This document shows, piece after piece, positions 14,301-28,790 of a stretch of DNA of 64,000 bases. Where the stretch lies: positions 2,601,970 to 2,665,969 of the forward strand of contig CAADRB010000008.1 of the NCBI GenBank assembly GCA_900708905.1. The letters are read 5' to 3'. The notes under the pieces are model-generated. The model had not been told where the DNA came from. It searched no databases and was given only the letters and a program-made list of their open reading frames with translations. Source of the stretch: Hymenolepis diminuta. Lineage: Eukaryota; Platyhelminthes; Cestoda; Cyclophyllidea; Hymenolepididae. Every line of letters starts with the position of its first letter. The first letter of the stretch is position 1. Both the position numbers and the translations under genes were made by a program.

Positions 14301-15814
14301 TTGATAAATTATGAGATGTTCAAAAAAGTTGACCCATTGATGGTCCTCTACAGTTACAGAAAAAAAGCAATGAACGTTAATATGCTAGCATAAGGTATTC
14401 ATCAAGATATTGGAGAAGAGAAGGATTTACGAAAGCTATGGAATATTGACAGAACTGCCATTGAAATTCCAGCTAATGAATATTACAAAATCTGAAATTA
14501 TACAGATTTTCAGTAAGGAAGAAAACAAGTCGTAAATTTCAAGTCAAAAACCAGTCTCAACTGCGGGTGTCCTGGACTGTTCGCAAATGGAAAATGAGGT
14601 GACACCAACTTATTGGCCAAATTGATCTCACTTGTCCGAAACTGCGATGCAGAAAAATCAGAAGGCCCAAAAATTATCGTTCGGAAAATAGAAAGAATCT
14701 CCAAATTCCCCTCAATTTTCCAGGGTGCTTCTTCCACAGTTTTCTTATTTTGTCGTCTCACATGTTTTGACGCTTCTACATTAATTGTAAATTTTCCATT
14801 TCACCATGGTTAATGTTAAAAAGCGTGGAAACGGCAATGTTCTCAATTTCATAGACGATAGCATCGTTTAGAATGCAAAATAACATAAATAAATGAAACA
14901 GAGAGAGTTTTGTTGTAATGGTTCCCAATTATTTTACTAATTAGTATCTCCGAATTCTTGGTCTTGTTAACACTAATATAACTCCATTAATAATGCATTC
15001 TTGTATTTGATAAGTTTCACTTGATAATAATTCTATTAAAACAGCATTAATTATTATCAATTTCCTATATACTTTCCATCTTCTCCCCTTTCCTTTTATT
15101 TTTATGGATGTGAAAACTGTCCTTTTATTAGATCTTTACATCCCTTAATAATGGCCTCTTATGAGCTAATTATACTTAGGTTAAAATTCAAAGACCTAAG
15201 TGCATATATAACTGGAGAGAGAGCCATAACCCTGAATGGTTGAGTATAATCGCATTAAAGGGTGTGCCTACCAAGAGGTCACTACGTGATGTTTATTGAA
15301 CCGCAGAGCGTTCAAAAACTTTATTTAGCATGATCCAATGTTATACGTACCAGAATTTCATGCATGTTAGCTCAATAGAGGAACAGTAATTCCCAAAGAT
15401 AGAAAATACCATATGGTTGTCAATCTCTTTGGTCACGTCTATCAGCTAGTAATGCAGTGATAACTGCCATATCTGCAGAGAACAATGACGAGCCTGAATT
15501 CCAATAATTGAATTAATCCACTGACCATGTTGACTGATACTGATCAGAATATAGATTTTTCAGTCATAGCGACTTCAGAGTGTTTTCTCAACGTCTAAGA
15601 TGAGCGTTAACAAGCATCATTCCAATAATGATGGAGAAAGACAAATATTACGATTGCGTTCCTGTAAAGTCGTAAGTTTTATTGAGTTAAGAAGGTAGAT
15701 TTCTTTGGGAAATTTCAAGAGATAAACCCAGTTAGGTTGATATTTTCAGCCCTCATTTTAGTATAGTCGAAAAATGAAAGTTGAATTTTGTCACTCCATT
15801 AGTCTGACTTGGTT
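8345..15814. other. Gene-free AT-rich stretch
   Basis: Contains a short TA tract near 8590 and scattered chance ORFs. A coding-like patch at about 14613-14813 is not recognisable. Nothing else is supported. Confidence 0.45.
8590..8605. repeat. Short (TA)n tract
   Basis: About seven TA units downstream of the transposon. Confidence 0.8.
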
Positions 15815-15890
15815 AGCCATCTCACTCGCTGGGTGTGTACTGATGGATATCGAATCCGTAACCACTGACATTGCAGACGACAACGTTAAT
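15815..15890 (-). repeat. tRNA-derived SINE-like copy 2
   Basis: Minus strand reads AATGTCAGTGGTTACGGATT, then a B-box-like GGATTCGATATCC and CATCAGTACACACCCAGCGA. The same block order appears in the other copies. Confidence 0.6.
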
Positions 15891-18800
15891 TGTTGAGTTA
15901 ACGGGTCATCACTTGGACTATTGCTATGTTTTCTATCGCATACCTCTTTTGAGCCGTTTAATATTGAAATGAACTGGCAAATAAACATAAAATAGGTATG
16001 ACTACGGCATGCTTAACAAGACACCAAGGAAGTCTTTGTGAGTTCAGTCTTTCACGGCTGAATAAAAGACACTGTCGAGAAATTAAATCCAGTATTACAG
16101 AAATTCAGCCATGAGTTTCATTTCTGCCCTCTGCATGTTAGTGTTCACATGAGAAAGTAAAACTCAAACATTATGGAAAAGATCGCTTGAAAATGAATAC
16201 AGCAAACTTTAAATAGCATGAACTACAATGATGGGTAAACTGCTGTCTATCCAAGTATAATCATCAATCGTGACCTACTAAGTATAAATATAACTAAATA
16301 TAAAAATATAGGTAGGTCTTTCGAGAAGTATATTCATTTGGTTAACCATGGCAATTTTTCCATGAAAACAAATAAATATTAGCATGTTATTTAGTTTGAC
16401 CTGAGTAACATAGAAGCAAAGATTCCAAGCTCAGAGATTGCGTTCCATTTTCCCTTCAACCAAATACATTAACTTTATTAACAATCAGGCAGTCGTTTTC
16501 CTTTGAAGGGTAATTAGAATTGCAAATATACCTCCCGCTACATACCGAATAGTCATATTCAACTATTAATCCATTTATCGACTCTGCGATACATTCATGA
16601 AATTCTTAAAGGATATTGTTGTTTGCAATATAATGTGAACAAATGGGCTAATTTTAAGGTCGCTTGAATGTGGTAATCAACGCGGTTGTCCTTTTTGTAT
16701 TATGATGCGTAGGTGGGTGATCATGCAGCCTCCAAGTGAATGCATGAACAGAACGCACCGTGCCTCAGGATCACACAACTAACAGCTGATCGGAAAATTC
16801 CAGACCATGGCAATATAAATAACACATACGTGTGTTGAATATCAGAACAAACTGGACTTATTTAGGGAAGTCTCTACAGATTAGTTCGGTAAAACACTTC
16901 TGTGGGACTATAAATAGTAACAGCCTTGAAGATTTCTATTGATAAGGTCTTTTCAAAATGGAAGAATCGGTTTAACAATTTATCAAGCATTCAATTTTAT
17001 CTTAGTGCCTGAGTAATATCATTTTTTGCCGAACTGTTTGCTTCAAACTGCAGTTATGGAGCCCATTAGACCAAATGCTAATCAATTGAAATTAGAAAGC
17101 AGTCAAAATTACTCGTTTGCAGAGAAACGGAAAGAAATTTGGGGTATCTTGATCACAAAATGTTCTAATTTATTTTGATCACTAGTAGTGATTTGTTACT
17201 CTTCGTTCTTAAATTATTCTGGGTTTTGTTTAGTTGAGAAAGTTTTTTATGGCTAAAGTGTTGGTATCAGCTTTGCAAGAACAAATTCTCTAATTCTTTT
17301 GCCATTTTGCATTCAAGCACTTCATGATCTGAATCTAATCTGCTGGATGGCAGAAGAAATTGCAAAACTCCAATGATGCAAAATTTCAATATTTGGTTTT
17401 CGAAACTATTCCTTTTTCATAAATACAAATGGTATGTATTTATAGTGTAAGAGAAGTTACTTTCTATTAAAAAATTAAACCCTTTCATAATTAATCATTT
17501 TTTATTAAAATTGCATCTTTAAAGAATGCAAATAATTTCCCTTAAACCAACCAGAGATCTGTATTTTACAGTTTTGCATGACAGTATTGGAGGATCTTTG
17601 CATCGTTTGCACCGTCTCTACTGGTCCATCAGTCTCCTTTCAATCGAATTAGTGATTACCGAACCTTGAAGCATGCTCAGAGATTCATACGTTTGGAGTA
17701 CTATACAAAGGTCTAATTATTAGCTATTCTTTGTTAATGTTCCATTTACTATTGCGTGATATTGACAAAGATCGACGGGAATTTGGGTGATTAGAAAATA
17801 TCCTATCAATCACAGATTCCCAAATAGTAATTTAAATTTACGTCAATAGGAACTATTCAATTATGAAGCATTACGAAAAACTCTCCAAAACAGAGTTGCG
17901 AAATACTCGACTGGTTAGTGTAGATACCAAAATGATGATAAAATCATGGCGTTAATTATTAAATATAAGTATTTATTAGAAAATTCTATAAGGGAGAAAA
18001 TCCGATAGTTAACAGACTGTCTTCCTCTTCTTTCCTTATAAGGATAAGAAAAAATTTATGACAATCGTTAACAAGCTTTAAGGATGTTCTTCTTATTGTT
18101 ATTCAGCAGATTTTGTGATATCCGAAATGGTGCTTTATCTTGATCATTGTGAATTTCTTGATCAATAATTAACTTACCACATAATTCCATCCGAGTAACT
18201 ACTGACAAACAACTCAATACTTTATGACCGTTTGACCAAGCTCGAGCGCCGATTTCCCCCAAATTGGTCGAAATTTTTAAATATTGAAAGTAAATGCATC
18301 GTCATTTTTCATCTTTACCTTTTACACTTCACGAAGAATACCATAGAATTAAATGGAAAATAGCAAAAGAGATAGATTATATTTCTGTTGTTGAAGGCAG
18401 GTAAAGATTTTAACCAAAATTTCCTTTTTTGACGTCTATCTAATCCATTTAAAATAAGACCATCGAAACACACTCCATCAAATACTTCCCCATTTTCAGT
18501 ATTTTAAATACCCACTGACTTTTCATTGTGGACTCATTTTAAAATACTTATTGCCTAGGTATATTTGAAACCGGAGAGACATCAATATCTTTAAATTCAC
18601 TATATTTTTCACATTTAAAACTGAAAACAAATTAATTATCCTGTGAGGTCCTTACTAACCCGATAGATTTCCTTAAAAAAATCTATTCGTTTACTGTAAA
18701 CAAAAGATGCGATACAAGAGAAAGTTCTGAGTAAATAACTGGGTGATCTGTTGTTTGCGTTCATGGTTCACCCATTTGAAGCTCGACATTTGTATGATCA

Positions 18801-21800
18801 AATCAATTAATCGCTGATCCAGACCTCATACTCATTTCATACGTGCACATTTTCAACTCTGTTGGTATAAAAAAGTAATCATTAAATATCAAACGAGGAT
18901 ATTAAGGGAATCAGATCTCGATTACTTCCGTCCAGTCTTCAATCGTGACAGTGCTCGATGATTACAACTACAGTTCCTAATTTTAAACATATAATTGGAT
19001 TATTTAGTCCGTTTAAAGGGTCTTATCTAGGATGCAATTGGAGCATTACGTATTACATCGTATACAGTGCAATATTTACCGCAAAAATGCAAATTGGTGA
19101 CTTTGAATCTTGAAAGCATGACCTAAAAATTTGTGTTTCCATATGTATGTGTTGTTTAAATGTGCAAACATGATTTACATAAAGAAAATACTCGTTGGAG
19201 AATGGATAGGATGATCAAAAACAGCTTCCTCTTTTAAAATCAAACGATTTAATTATTAATCCGTTTATAAGATGGAAAATAACATGGAAAGAGCAAACCT
19301 ACCTTCAGATTTGATTATAAAATCGGATTATATGTGTAATAAGTCTGACATTGTAGAACCTGAAATCTTGGATTTTACATGACAGTTCTTGGCGGTCTCT
19401 TTACATATCGACCGTTATTGAGCTTGTGCAACTGGCTTCTAAATTGCATGGTGTGCCATTAACTTAAAGAGATTTCAAATATTTAAATTCCAACAGGCCT
19501 TTTTCGAGAGTTGCATAGTATTTTGAGGAGACAATATTCGATTGCAATGCAATTTCTAAGATTGACTTCATCAATAAACGGAAATTAATAGGACAAAAAT
19601 ATTTTAAGTTCAAAATAATTTGAAGGTTGCTTGCTTTAAATTAACTGGCTGATATAATAAGCTTACAAAAGTTGACCAAAACACCTTATCATTTTCAGTT
19701 TAATTGTTCTAAGTAAACACCCACTCGGTAATTCGTGTGTCGAAAATCCATCCAAACAAAATTGAGTTAAACAAAGGACCATTCATTTGACTTTCCATGT
19801 AATTTATTTGTGATCCTGGAAAACTCAATAGGATTTTATTTCAGTAATTCCATTTCCTTGTTACTGATTTTGAAATATCGACTCTAATTGCTGAAGTAAT
19901 TAGGAAAATTCATATATTGAAAGCGATTTTCAAACCAAAAATAATTGAATACCTGGTGAAATTTCTGGCTTAAACTTATGTATTCAGAAGAACTGTGAAT
20001 CGCTTGCAGAGAATACAAGTGCGATTATCCTTTGAATAGGAAGTGTAAGATACCACATCTAAAATTTACCGGTGGTTTTAATAAATGCTATAATAGGGAT
20101 TCTATAATCCTTAGAGAACAGGAAATGCTTAAACGAAGTTATTAAAATTCGAATGCACTCATTTGCGGAAGATAGTGGTCACGTAACGGCTCCAGTCTAA
20201 AAAGATCCGTCATTTTCTAATCACATGGAAATTTATAACAGTTTTATGGACCCGTTTTAATTTGTTATTTTCAAGAACGACTACATATTTTGTACCACGA
20301 TTGGATGTTTTTATTATCATCCCCATTAGATACTCCTTCATCGATTAATTGTTTTAATAAAGAACACTTCCCTTAATCGTAAAAATTTTCATTTCGAAGT
20401 TATGCTCGTGGTCCGCTGTTTACGATAATAAGTTTCAATAATTCATTTTGTTTCTAACTTAATGGTAATGAAAGCATCTGATAGCCAAAAGTTCACAATT
20501 TTTGGCATCACAATGACGTTTACTATAATTACTAACCAGAACAGAAATTCCCTTTGAATTAATGAACAAAAACTAATCGAATGAGGAATGACACGAAGAG
20601 GGGCCGAGTGGAAATAGCCAATGAATCCAGGAAATCAAGGGTCTTTTTTATTTAAATTGTGGATTTATTTTAATTAGAGGCATAGTTTAATGTGTAATAT
20701 AGTGAGTTCAAATTTCATAGTCCAGCATATGACCTCCATCATCGATATTCAGAACCTACAAACTGGATTATTTCATTAAATGATTAATCATGCTAATTCA
20801 ATTTGTTTCTTCTTGCGGGTGATGAGATCAACGATGTTATTCGCAAAGCAGAACACTATGGACACACCATATCTTTGTTTCTAATATGAAACATTTTTAC
20901 TCTTTAAAGTTCATATAAGAGAAAAAAGTGAAATATTTAGGTACCGGAACTTTAGCTAGGTATCAACTCTCGGTTCAATTCTACCTTTTCAAATTGTAAT
21001 GAAGCTTCATTATAAATTATTTTCTTACATCGGAACACTTTTATTTATAAATATGGTAAATGACATTATTCACCAGCCCATAAATATCACTGCGCGGACT
21101 AAATTCATAAAAGGTACAGGACGGAAAAAGATAAAAACAGATTTGATTTGAAACCAACCACCTTGGTGCCACTGAAAATACTAAATCAGACTAACTGCAA
21201 TTTCACATCGAGCATATGATCAAAAAGTTATACATAAACAAGGACAATGCCTAAATAATCTGTAAGACCCTTAGAATCAAGATTTTTCTCTGTTTAATCA
21301 CACCTTTCAAGACTGAACCGACCCAGGTAACTGAATTGGAAGTCGAAAAAATAAAATCAGGGATAAAATCACAATTCAGCATTATTTTAGTGGTAATTAG
21401 ATCACTCTGAACCGGAGATCACCATTTAACCGACTGGCCTGAGGTGCGTACGCACGTCTCTAGGTCATTCAAAGAAGGGGGTGGTTGCTAGTGTCCTGAC
21501 CCTTTTTAAGGCTACAATCTTATTGGTCAACTTCATCCAAGACTTAACTATTTTATATACTTGAATGGTAAATGTCAAGTTAGTATTCACATTTTACATA
21601 TATTATTCACTCTTAAAAAATAATGAAATTTAGTGATCTTTTAAAATGTTAAACTAAAAGCAATTCTGTGAAGCTCAATTTTCATCTCACTGACTTAGAT
21701 CTACATTTGAAAAATGACCTGAGGTAAACTATTAGCAGACTCGTTTTTAACGATTTTTTTCTATTGAATACGTCGTCCATGTGATTTGTAAACAAAATTA

Positions 21801-23264
21801 TACCTGTAGATTATGTAAGGAACAATAACTAGTACCAAAATTAGTGAAATTATGAACTTTTTACCGATCACCTTTTAAATTCTGCCTTCTCGTAACCTTC
21901 AAAACTTCACACAGGTATTTTGGGCTCAAAAAGACATTGTAATGAAAGAATAAGAACTCAGGGATTGTGAGGTCAAGTCATTTGTTTGATGGAAACTAGT
22001 CGGCTTTATTATGATCATCTAGATTAATGCTCCTATTCTGATTTATCAGCGGAGATCTTTTCGCACCGTCCAATGGCGAATGAAGCCAAGTTTTCACTCC
22101 TGCATTTGCACATGAGGCATGGAGCGAAATTCCGAAATTCGTCTGAAATTCTGCATGTCGCACAATTCTTAAATTATGTGTGTTAGCTACTGCTATAAGA
22201 GAAGTATAAAAATGATTTCTATTCTGTGATAAACTGATTTCTTCATCGACTTTTGTTCGACTCACATTAGTTGCTCATTGTGCCACGTCACTCTCATTCA
22301 TCTACGTATTAATTGTATCCATGAGATTTACTTGACTCAATAAGCCATATAAAAATAAAAACTTAGTAGCCACTCATCATGAAAAGCCGCTGCCGAATTA
22401 CAATAGAATGACAAATGAGGATGGATGTATTTTTTTAGAGCTTTAAATAGAATTCTAAAAAAGCTTGATGCGAATTGAAATGCACATACTTTTAAAAGTG
22501 CGATCACACCTTGCACATAGCAAGTATTCAAAAACGAAAACAGGCCTTAAATGAAATATGTATAGAAAGGGTTCAGTCAATTTTTATCAAAAAACAACCA
22601 CAACTAGTTTGAGGGACGTTCCGTCAAGTACATTTTATGAAAGTGTGCATTCGTCTTGCGAATAATGCTGTAAAGCTTGGAAGCAGAATGGTTTTTCCTT
22701 TTATGTTTACCGTCCTTCATTACCTTTCCGGTTAATTATTCGTTGAGTTAACATTTTTTCTTATTATTGGGCTATTTCAATTTTATTTTATTGATCTTCA
22801 AATTTCTCCAGAGCGTTGAAACATGCTTCATATAATATTCCTGAATACTCTAAATTACATTAAATTTTTTGACACACTGTGCATTTAATCCGTGGGAAAT
22901 TCTGGATACGGATGACGGATAAAGCTTGCCAATTCTGAAAAGTCTGTCAACTTTGAGAACTTTCCTCTATCACCCATACTCAATGACTCACTCAGTTCTA
23001 GCCACCCGTCCGGTTCAGAGGTTATGAGAAGTAGGACGAGCTTTGAGGATTGATGATAAAGTTGATCGAGGATGAGGAATTAGGATATGCAAAACCTGAG
23101 AATTAGGACGAACGTTATCTAATAATGAAATAAGTACTCCCATTTCGATTAATAACAATGGTGAGTATCTTGAGCACTATTTACACCTATTATGACCTCA
23201 TGATTTTCGATAAGCCAGCTGCACAGTTTGAGTTTTGCATACTTACGGAAAGCTATATTTGTCA
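15891..23264. other. Gene-free AT-rich stretch
   Basis: No supported gene. A minus-strand 64-codon frame at 18068-18262 includes a GTAAGT donor-like site and text like ARAWSNGHKVLSC, but no partner exon was found. Confidence 0.45.
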
Positions 23265-23297
23265 CTATCTATCTATCTATCTATCTATCTGTCTATC
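23265..23297. repeat. (CTAT)n tetranucleotide microsatellite
   Basis: About eight CTAT units, one carrying an A-to-G change (CTGT). Confidence 0.92.
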
Positions 23298-23366
23298 AAT
23301 TTTAATATTTCCCTCAAGAAAATCTTTGTATTTACTGAATAACTACTGTAGAGGAGAAAAATTTAG

Positions 23367-24044
23367 GTGACTTGGATGTCGCATTTCTATTGCAACTTAT
23401 AATTACTCATTGTAAGAGGACGTTCTGGAACTCCACTGATGTAATGCATCATTTTGAAGCCCACTTGGATGGAGGAAAAGTTATTATTAGCCATTCTTAC
23501 GAGAAACTTGCGTTCTATAAGCCTAAGCTTTTGTTGGCCGAAACTGATCAGTGCAAATGGTCATCTATATCGGTGACGAGCATTGATTTCTTGGTTTGGT
23601 AGGTACGGACCTTGACGACTGCGTACATTTGATCTCCCCTTCTGACGAGGAATAACCGATGTAGTGTGGACCCATGTTTCTCGATCTTATGTTCTCTGGT
23701 TCTGAGATGAATGACATTCCTTTATCCAACCAATTTCTGCATATTGATTTGCAACGTTTAGATCAAAATATTAACTCTGTTTATGCTTAAAGTCACCTAT
23801 TAACTGTAAATTTAACGTCCCTTATTTCGATCCGTGTTCACTGAAGAGCGATATTTGGCTAGTAACCAATGTGTAAATTGTATGAATTTTAAGCATTTTA
23901 TTAACTGTAATAATAGCCTGTAACTATCATTCACATCCATTTAGGATGGAGAAATTTCTGAATTCAGATCATCCGCTGACTGATTTTGGCATTCGATGGG
24001 CAGGCATTAAATGGTTTAGCTCAATTATGTATCGTTTCAAATGA
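23367..24044 (+). CDS. Candidate two-exon gene fragment, unrecognised
   Basis: A first open segment (23367-23598) follows an AG acceptor and ends at a GTAGGT donor. A second (23945-24044) follows CCATTTAG. The phases agree (TG joined to G), giving about 110 residues ending WFSSIMYRFK. Text such as GGKVIISHSYEKLAFYKPK reads like protein, but no family is recognised and no start codon is assigned. It may be chance. Confidence 0.22.
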
Positions 24045-24619
24045 TCGAGTTTCAGATGGTGATGTATCGTCTTCAGTATTGTAAAAAACTGCGACAAGAA
24101 GAAAGTGAAGTTTGGAAATTTCGTCTCTGAAAAATTATTACCCCCTGATCTGATTTAACAAACTCATTTTCTATGCTTTTATTTTTTAGGCATGAGGGCC
24201 TTAAGTTCAACTAGAGTTTGTCGTTGAGGGCTGACAGTTCAAAAATTGCGCTGAGGAACAGATTTTCAGGAGTAAATTTTCGCGTACATTTACGTTTTCG
24301 TGTTTGCGTATTTCATAAATCACTTCTAGTTTGCTTGACCACAGAATAAAACAGCAATTCGGCAATGCATAAATTTAAAAGATAGGGTAGTGGTGCCACT
24401 CCTATTCACGTAGATAGAAAGTGATTCGTTAGTATTGGTTATGATAAAAATATTTTCTTCCTCTTCTCCTGACTATAATTAAAATTATATTTATGGGTGG
24501 AAAGATTTTTATTCACGATAGATCTGATGAACAATCCGAAGTCTATTAAAAAACACTCATCTTTGGTAGAGCAGAGACATCATGAAGCTTACTTTAGTAA
24601 CTACACTTAATCAGTCCGG

Positions 24620-24696
24620 ATATTCATTCTGCTCACTGGGTGAGCAGCGATGGACATCAAACCCCTGATCTCTGACAAACACCACTGTGTCTTCTC
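24620..24696 (-). repeat. tRNA-derived SINE-like copy 3
   Basis: Minus strand has ACACAGTGGTGTTTGTCAGA (A-box-like), a degenerate B box GGGGTTTGATGTCC, then CATCGCTGCTCACCCAGTGA. Confidence 0.6.
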
Positions 24697-27600
24697 AATT
24701 TTTTCCCAGATTTCCGCCAAAATTACATTTCCCCAAACAGGTTGTCTTCGAGATATTCACAATGTGCATCAGCTGTTTTGTACCGCAAACTTGGAAAATT
24801 AAGGAGAGAAATTTTAGAGACAGATTAGGCGAACACAAATCCTAAGCATTAACTGCATGATAATGCCAAGCCTGTTAACAAACACACACGCCTTTCACGC
24901 GTGTACTTGAATGTTGTTTTGTGTTTGGTAGGCGCACGCGATGACGCACTACTGAATTGGTAATTAGCAGTGCTCGTTGGTAGTTATGAGAGAACTTAGC
25001 ATTATTGAATGCAAACTGCAAGGAGAAGAGAATTTGGTGATTTGGGTGGTGCCTGAAAGGAATGAATCCATCAATTTACTTCATGCATACACCGATTCGT
25101 TTTTCAACTGAGTTTGCAAAAAGTCAGTCAAATCGATTTGAACTGATAAATTCGAAATCATAATAAATATAAACCGCTTGTTTTTCCTGTTCGAAACTCG
25201 AAATTCACATTATTGAAGCACCTAATCCAGATACTATAATTATAATAATTATTGTAAGGGGGATGGGGCTTGAAAGTAAAAGAAAGGAAAAAGGATGTAT
25301 TTTTGAAAGAAAAATATATTTATAGTATGTTCGTAAGTCTTCGTGTTAACTATTAAAGATTTCCTTATATTAATACATTCTTCCATATCGCATGGTTTTT
25401 AACTGAGAACAAGGTTCTGACTATTTTTCAACAAACTTCGACCTTGGTGATAAATGTGCCTACGAGCAATGGCCCTCTCGCAAATTTGACCTCGACTAAA
25501 GAAATCTTATCAGCTACCATTAAAGATTTGTGAGTTATGGTGTAATCAAGCTCTTCTTACGACAATATCTGTTTTATAATGCAAGTTACCTATCTGTTTC
25601 CGCTCCCTGACATTATCGCATAAAGATCTTTTCAAATAACAATTCACAGACGATGACAAGCTGATGGATCTATTCGTAATGGTCTTCGAGCAATCCGCTA
25701 TTTCTAAAACAATTAGAACTATGTTCTCCGATTTCGTTTTTCTTTTGGCCTCTTTTTTGTTTTGAGATGAAAGCAGAACGGAAAACGTTCTCCGTAAACT
25801 CTGTTATAAGATTTAAAAAGGCTAGAAGTACAGCCCGAAATTTACAATTCTAGTAAGACGTATTTTTAAATCCGCTGATGCTAGGGTAATTCTGGTAAGC
25901 ATATCCTGATGACTCTACATTGAATTATGTATATTTAACAAGTGACTTGCATAAAATAAACCTAACATGTCAACAGAGAAGGGGTGTAGTCAAACATGAC
26001 CTTGAAAGTGTTGTGAACATACATGCACAAAGAGCATGCAAGAACACAACTTGCGCACATTTTGACCTCCCTCACCGCCTCGCCTGTCAATCAGTTGTAA
26101 GTCATTCCAACCCATTTGCGTCTATAGTACTATCAATACCTACATTTTCGACAGGTGAAAGACAACTTGGAGTCTCCGCGATTGAGGAATCTAAATACCG
26201 ATATTTTTCTGCCACTGGATATTTATGACGTTACTCTGACATGCTTTATCTAGTTGGAAAGACGTACTTCTTTACTTTCAGTTTGGAATATTAGGAATTT
26301 GAGCACAGTAGCATAACTGAAATGGGTCTCAAGATGTAAAATGGTTTAACAACTCCCCTTCTGCTGTTTGGGCAATAAATTATAAGAATAAGTACTGCTG
26401 CACTTGAGAAACAGTCATAAGAAATATAAACTTCTTGAAATGAACCTCTTTGCAGACAAATTTGGAAGGGTTTAACCCTAATTAAATTATCTAGGGTTAG
26501 CCGAAAAATTTTGTTCAACTGATATGCTGTCAATCTTAATAAAGTTAAATAAAAAGGTGGAACCAAAGCACAAAAGAATAATATTAAAATGGTAAATTCT
26601 TGTTAAATTTCTTTCCTAATATTGAAAACTTCTTGAAATTCCTTTTAAAAATACTTTGATTTAAGGAAGCATTATCCAGCTAACCTTTACACTATCTTGA
26701 GATAAAGCCTAAAAATATTCTGTCTTCATGAATTAAACCAAAGATACGAATGTCCCACGACTATTTAGGAGATGAAATAACGCATCATCATGAATTTTGT
26801 ATCCAGTGTGAAACTTACGCGAGACATTTCGGTGCAAATTACTAAGCTCCATATTAAAATTAGAATATTTGATTCACATAATTATATTATTCTTCGAATT
26901 CAAACCATTCAATCCGACACTTGTGATTTTCAATTTAATACACCATTTAATAGCTACCCACCGTGGATCTTAGATTTTCTTATTTCGATCGGGCAAGTAA
27001 ATAGGCTTTTTGTCAAGTTCTACGATATTTTCGACAAAATCATTATCCTTTTCCCTATTTTCTTACCTTGGTAAAGTCATTCGCTTCTATTATGACATTT
27101 TGAGGCGTTTAAGTTGAAGCAATTTCTCAATATAAAACGATTTCACTCAGTAAGAAAAATAAACAATACCGGGTACAACATTTGAGAACAATCTCCTTTC
27201 AAATTTTATGGCTCTACCTAAATTGCCCAAAATGAGGTTGGAGAAGTAAGGCTGAAGAAGAAAAATGAAAGACTTAGTTTTAAAGTCATATCTTTCTCCA
27301 TTTATGAGTATAGATAACGGGGTGACATTTCCGAATACAATAACATTCGGCGCGCCTTGACTGCCAAATATCTAGTGGGGGCTGCTAATGACGGTACTGG
27401 TTGTGGCAGAATGAATGAAAATAACCTCAGATCACCCTGTCTATTGATCCGCCAAGATAAGATAAGAGGTTTCTCAGATAGGTCCAGTAAGTAGAGATCA
27501 ATCTGAGACCTTGGAGATTTAGTGAGTGCATGAGATCTTAATAATGATTAAGCCCCCACTGCACTTTGTGGAACCACTTTTGATACTGTTCCATTTGTGA

Positions 27601-28579
27601 GAGAAACAAATTCAACAAGATTGATTTCCTCTGATTAATTGCGTTTATCATCCACCAGTGACGATCGGTATGGACGAAAATCGACCTTTGCTTTAGCTTT
27701 AATGCGGTTGCCCTGACGAGGACATTTTGGGAACTCGACCATGATGAATAAATCATAACTTTGTTTTCGGCAAAATAGCACCCAAAATAGCCACAATTCT
27801 TCGGAGTGGATAATAAAAAGGGATCAAGCAAACTTTCCCTATTTTCTTTAAATCTTTGCAGGACAACGACCCTGAAATTTAGCACATTTCAATAAATATG
27901 CAAATTTTATGAATAATAAACAGTAAATAGTCAATGTAGTCTTTCTAGGATAAAAATTTTTCATTTTATTCAACAGTTCCTACGTCAATATTCTGTTCCA
28001 GATAAAGGTGATATAAATTATATCCCAGAGACGTAGGCTGTGCGTTTCCACTGACGCTTACCTCTATGCGTTGGCATATTTTTAATATCTGGAAATATCA
28101 CAATACCAAAGTGATAGACATAGAGGTGAATTATTCCAAATATAGTAGCACTTATTAGACTTAGTATTCACTAAATTTAAAATTTTTTATGTTATTCAAA
28201 GCTAGGGAAAAAATTGCAGCTTTAATCATTAGAAAGAAAATACATACGAGACTTCAGAATACTCAGTGAAGAGGTAAAGGGAGTATCAGATAAAAGAAGA
28301 TAATAAAAGCTTAAAAATCAATTTTCTACTGGATTTATCAAGTTGTCAACTTGTACTTAACTAATTTTACTCATTAACTTATGACTTAACTTCTTCAAGA
28401 TCAAATTTTAGGATTTAATATCTTGATTCCTGCATTTATTCACATTCAAGATTTAAAGACTAATTTAACAGCTCATTAATCCAATAAGTTGATCAAGCCA
28501 TCGGTAGCCATCCACCTCCTCTGTGTCGAGACCTTAAGTTGCTAAATATAATTTAAGACCATTTCGCTGTCTTAATCGT
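24697..28579. other. Gene-free stretch
   Basis: A GC-richer patch with ACGCGTGT/CGCACGCG motifs lies at about 24880-24960. The 115-codon minus frame at 27538-27885 and the 102-codon plus frame at 25920-26228 have no recognisable features. Confidence 0.45.
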
Positions 28580-28790
28580 GGGAATAAAAAAGAGATGATG
28601 TGGCAAAACCGACCATTCCTGGTTAAGAAGGGATCAATAAGCACTGAATATCATAAGCAAGCATTTACTGCAATCATGAAAGTTGAGTTCAGAAACATGA
28701 GCTAACCATTTAGTAAATACTGTACAACTCGAATTCAAAATTCAAATGACGTAAGAGTGTTTGATATCTTGACGTTGCTCTCAGCATCCT
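28580..28790 (+). repeat. Interspersed repeat family 1, copy 1
   Basis: About 210 bases sharing ordered blocks with copies at 35046, 38482, 48239 and 53821. Key blocks are CAATAAGCACTGAA, AGCATTTACT and CTTGACGTTGCTCTCAGCAT at the 3' end. No coding capacity, no clear inverted ends. Probably a short non-autonomous element (SINE- or MITE-like). Confidence 0.8.

Noticed and set aside
18068..18262. 64-codon minus frame with a GTAAGT donor-like site and possible SINE similarity
   Set aside because: No partner exon, and similarity to the SINE copies is too weak to list.
23265..23297. CTAT array considered as a CRISPR-like repeat
   Set aside because: It is a plain tetranucleotide microsatellite without spacers, in a eukaryotic genome.
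25920..26228. 102-codon plus frame in a slightly GC-richer patch
   Set aside because: Could hide an exon, but no acceptor/donor pair gives recognisable protein.
27538..27885. 115-codon minus frame
   Set aside because: No recognisable domain, no splice or polyadenylation context, ordinary composition for chance ORFs in AT-rich DNA.
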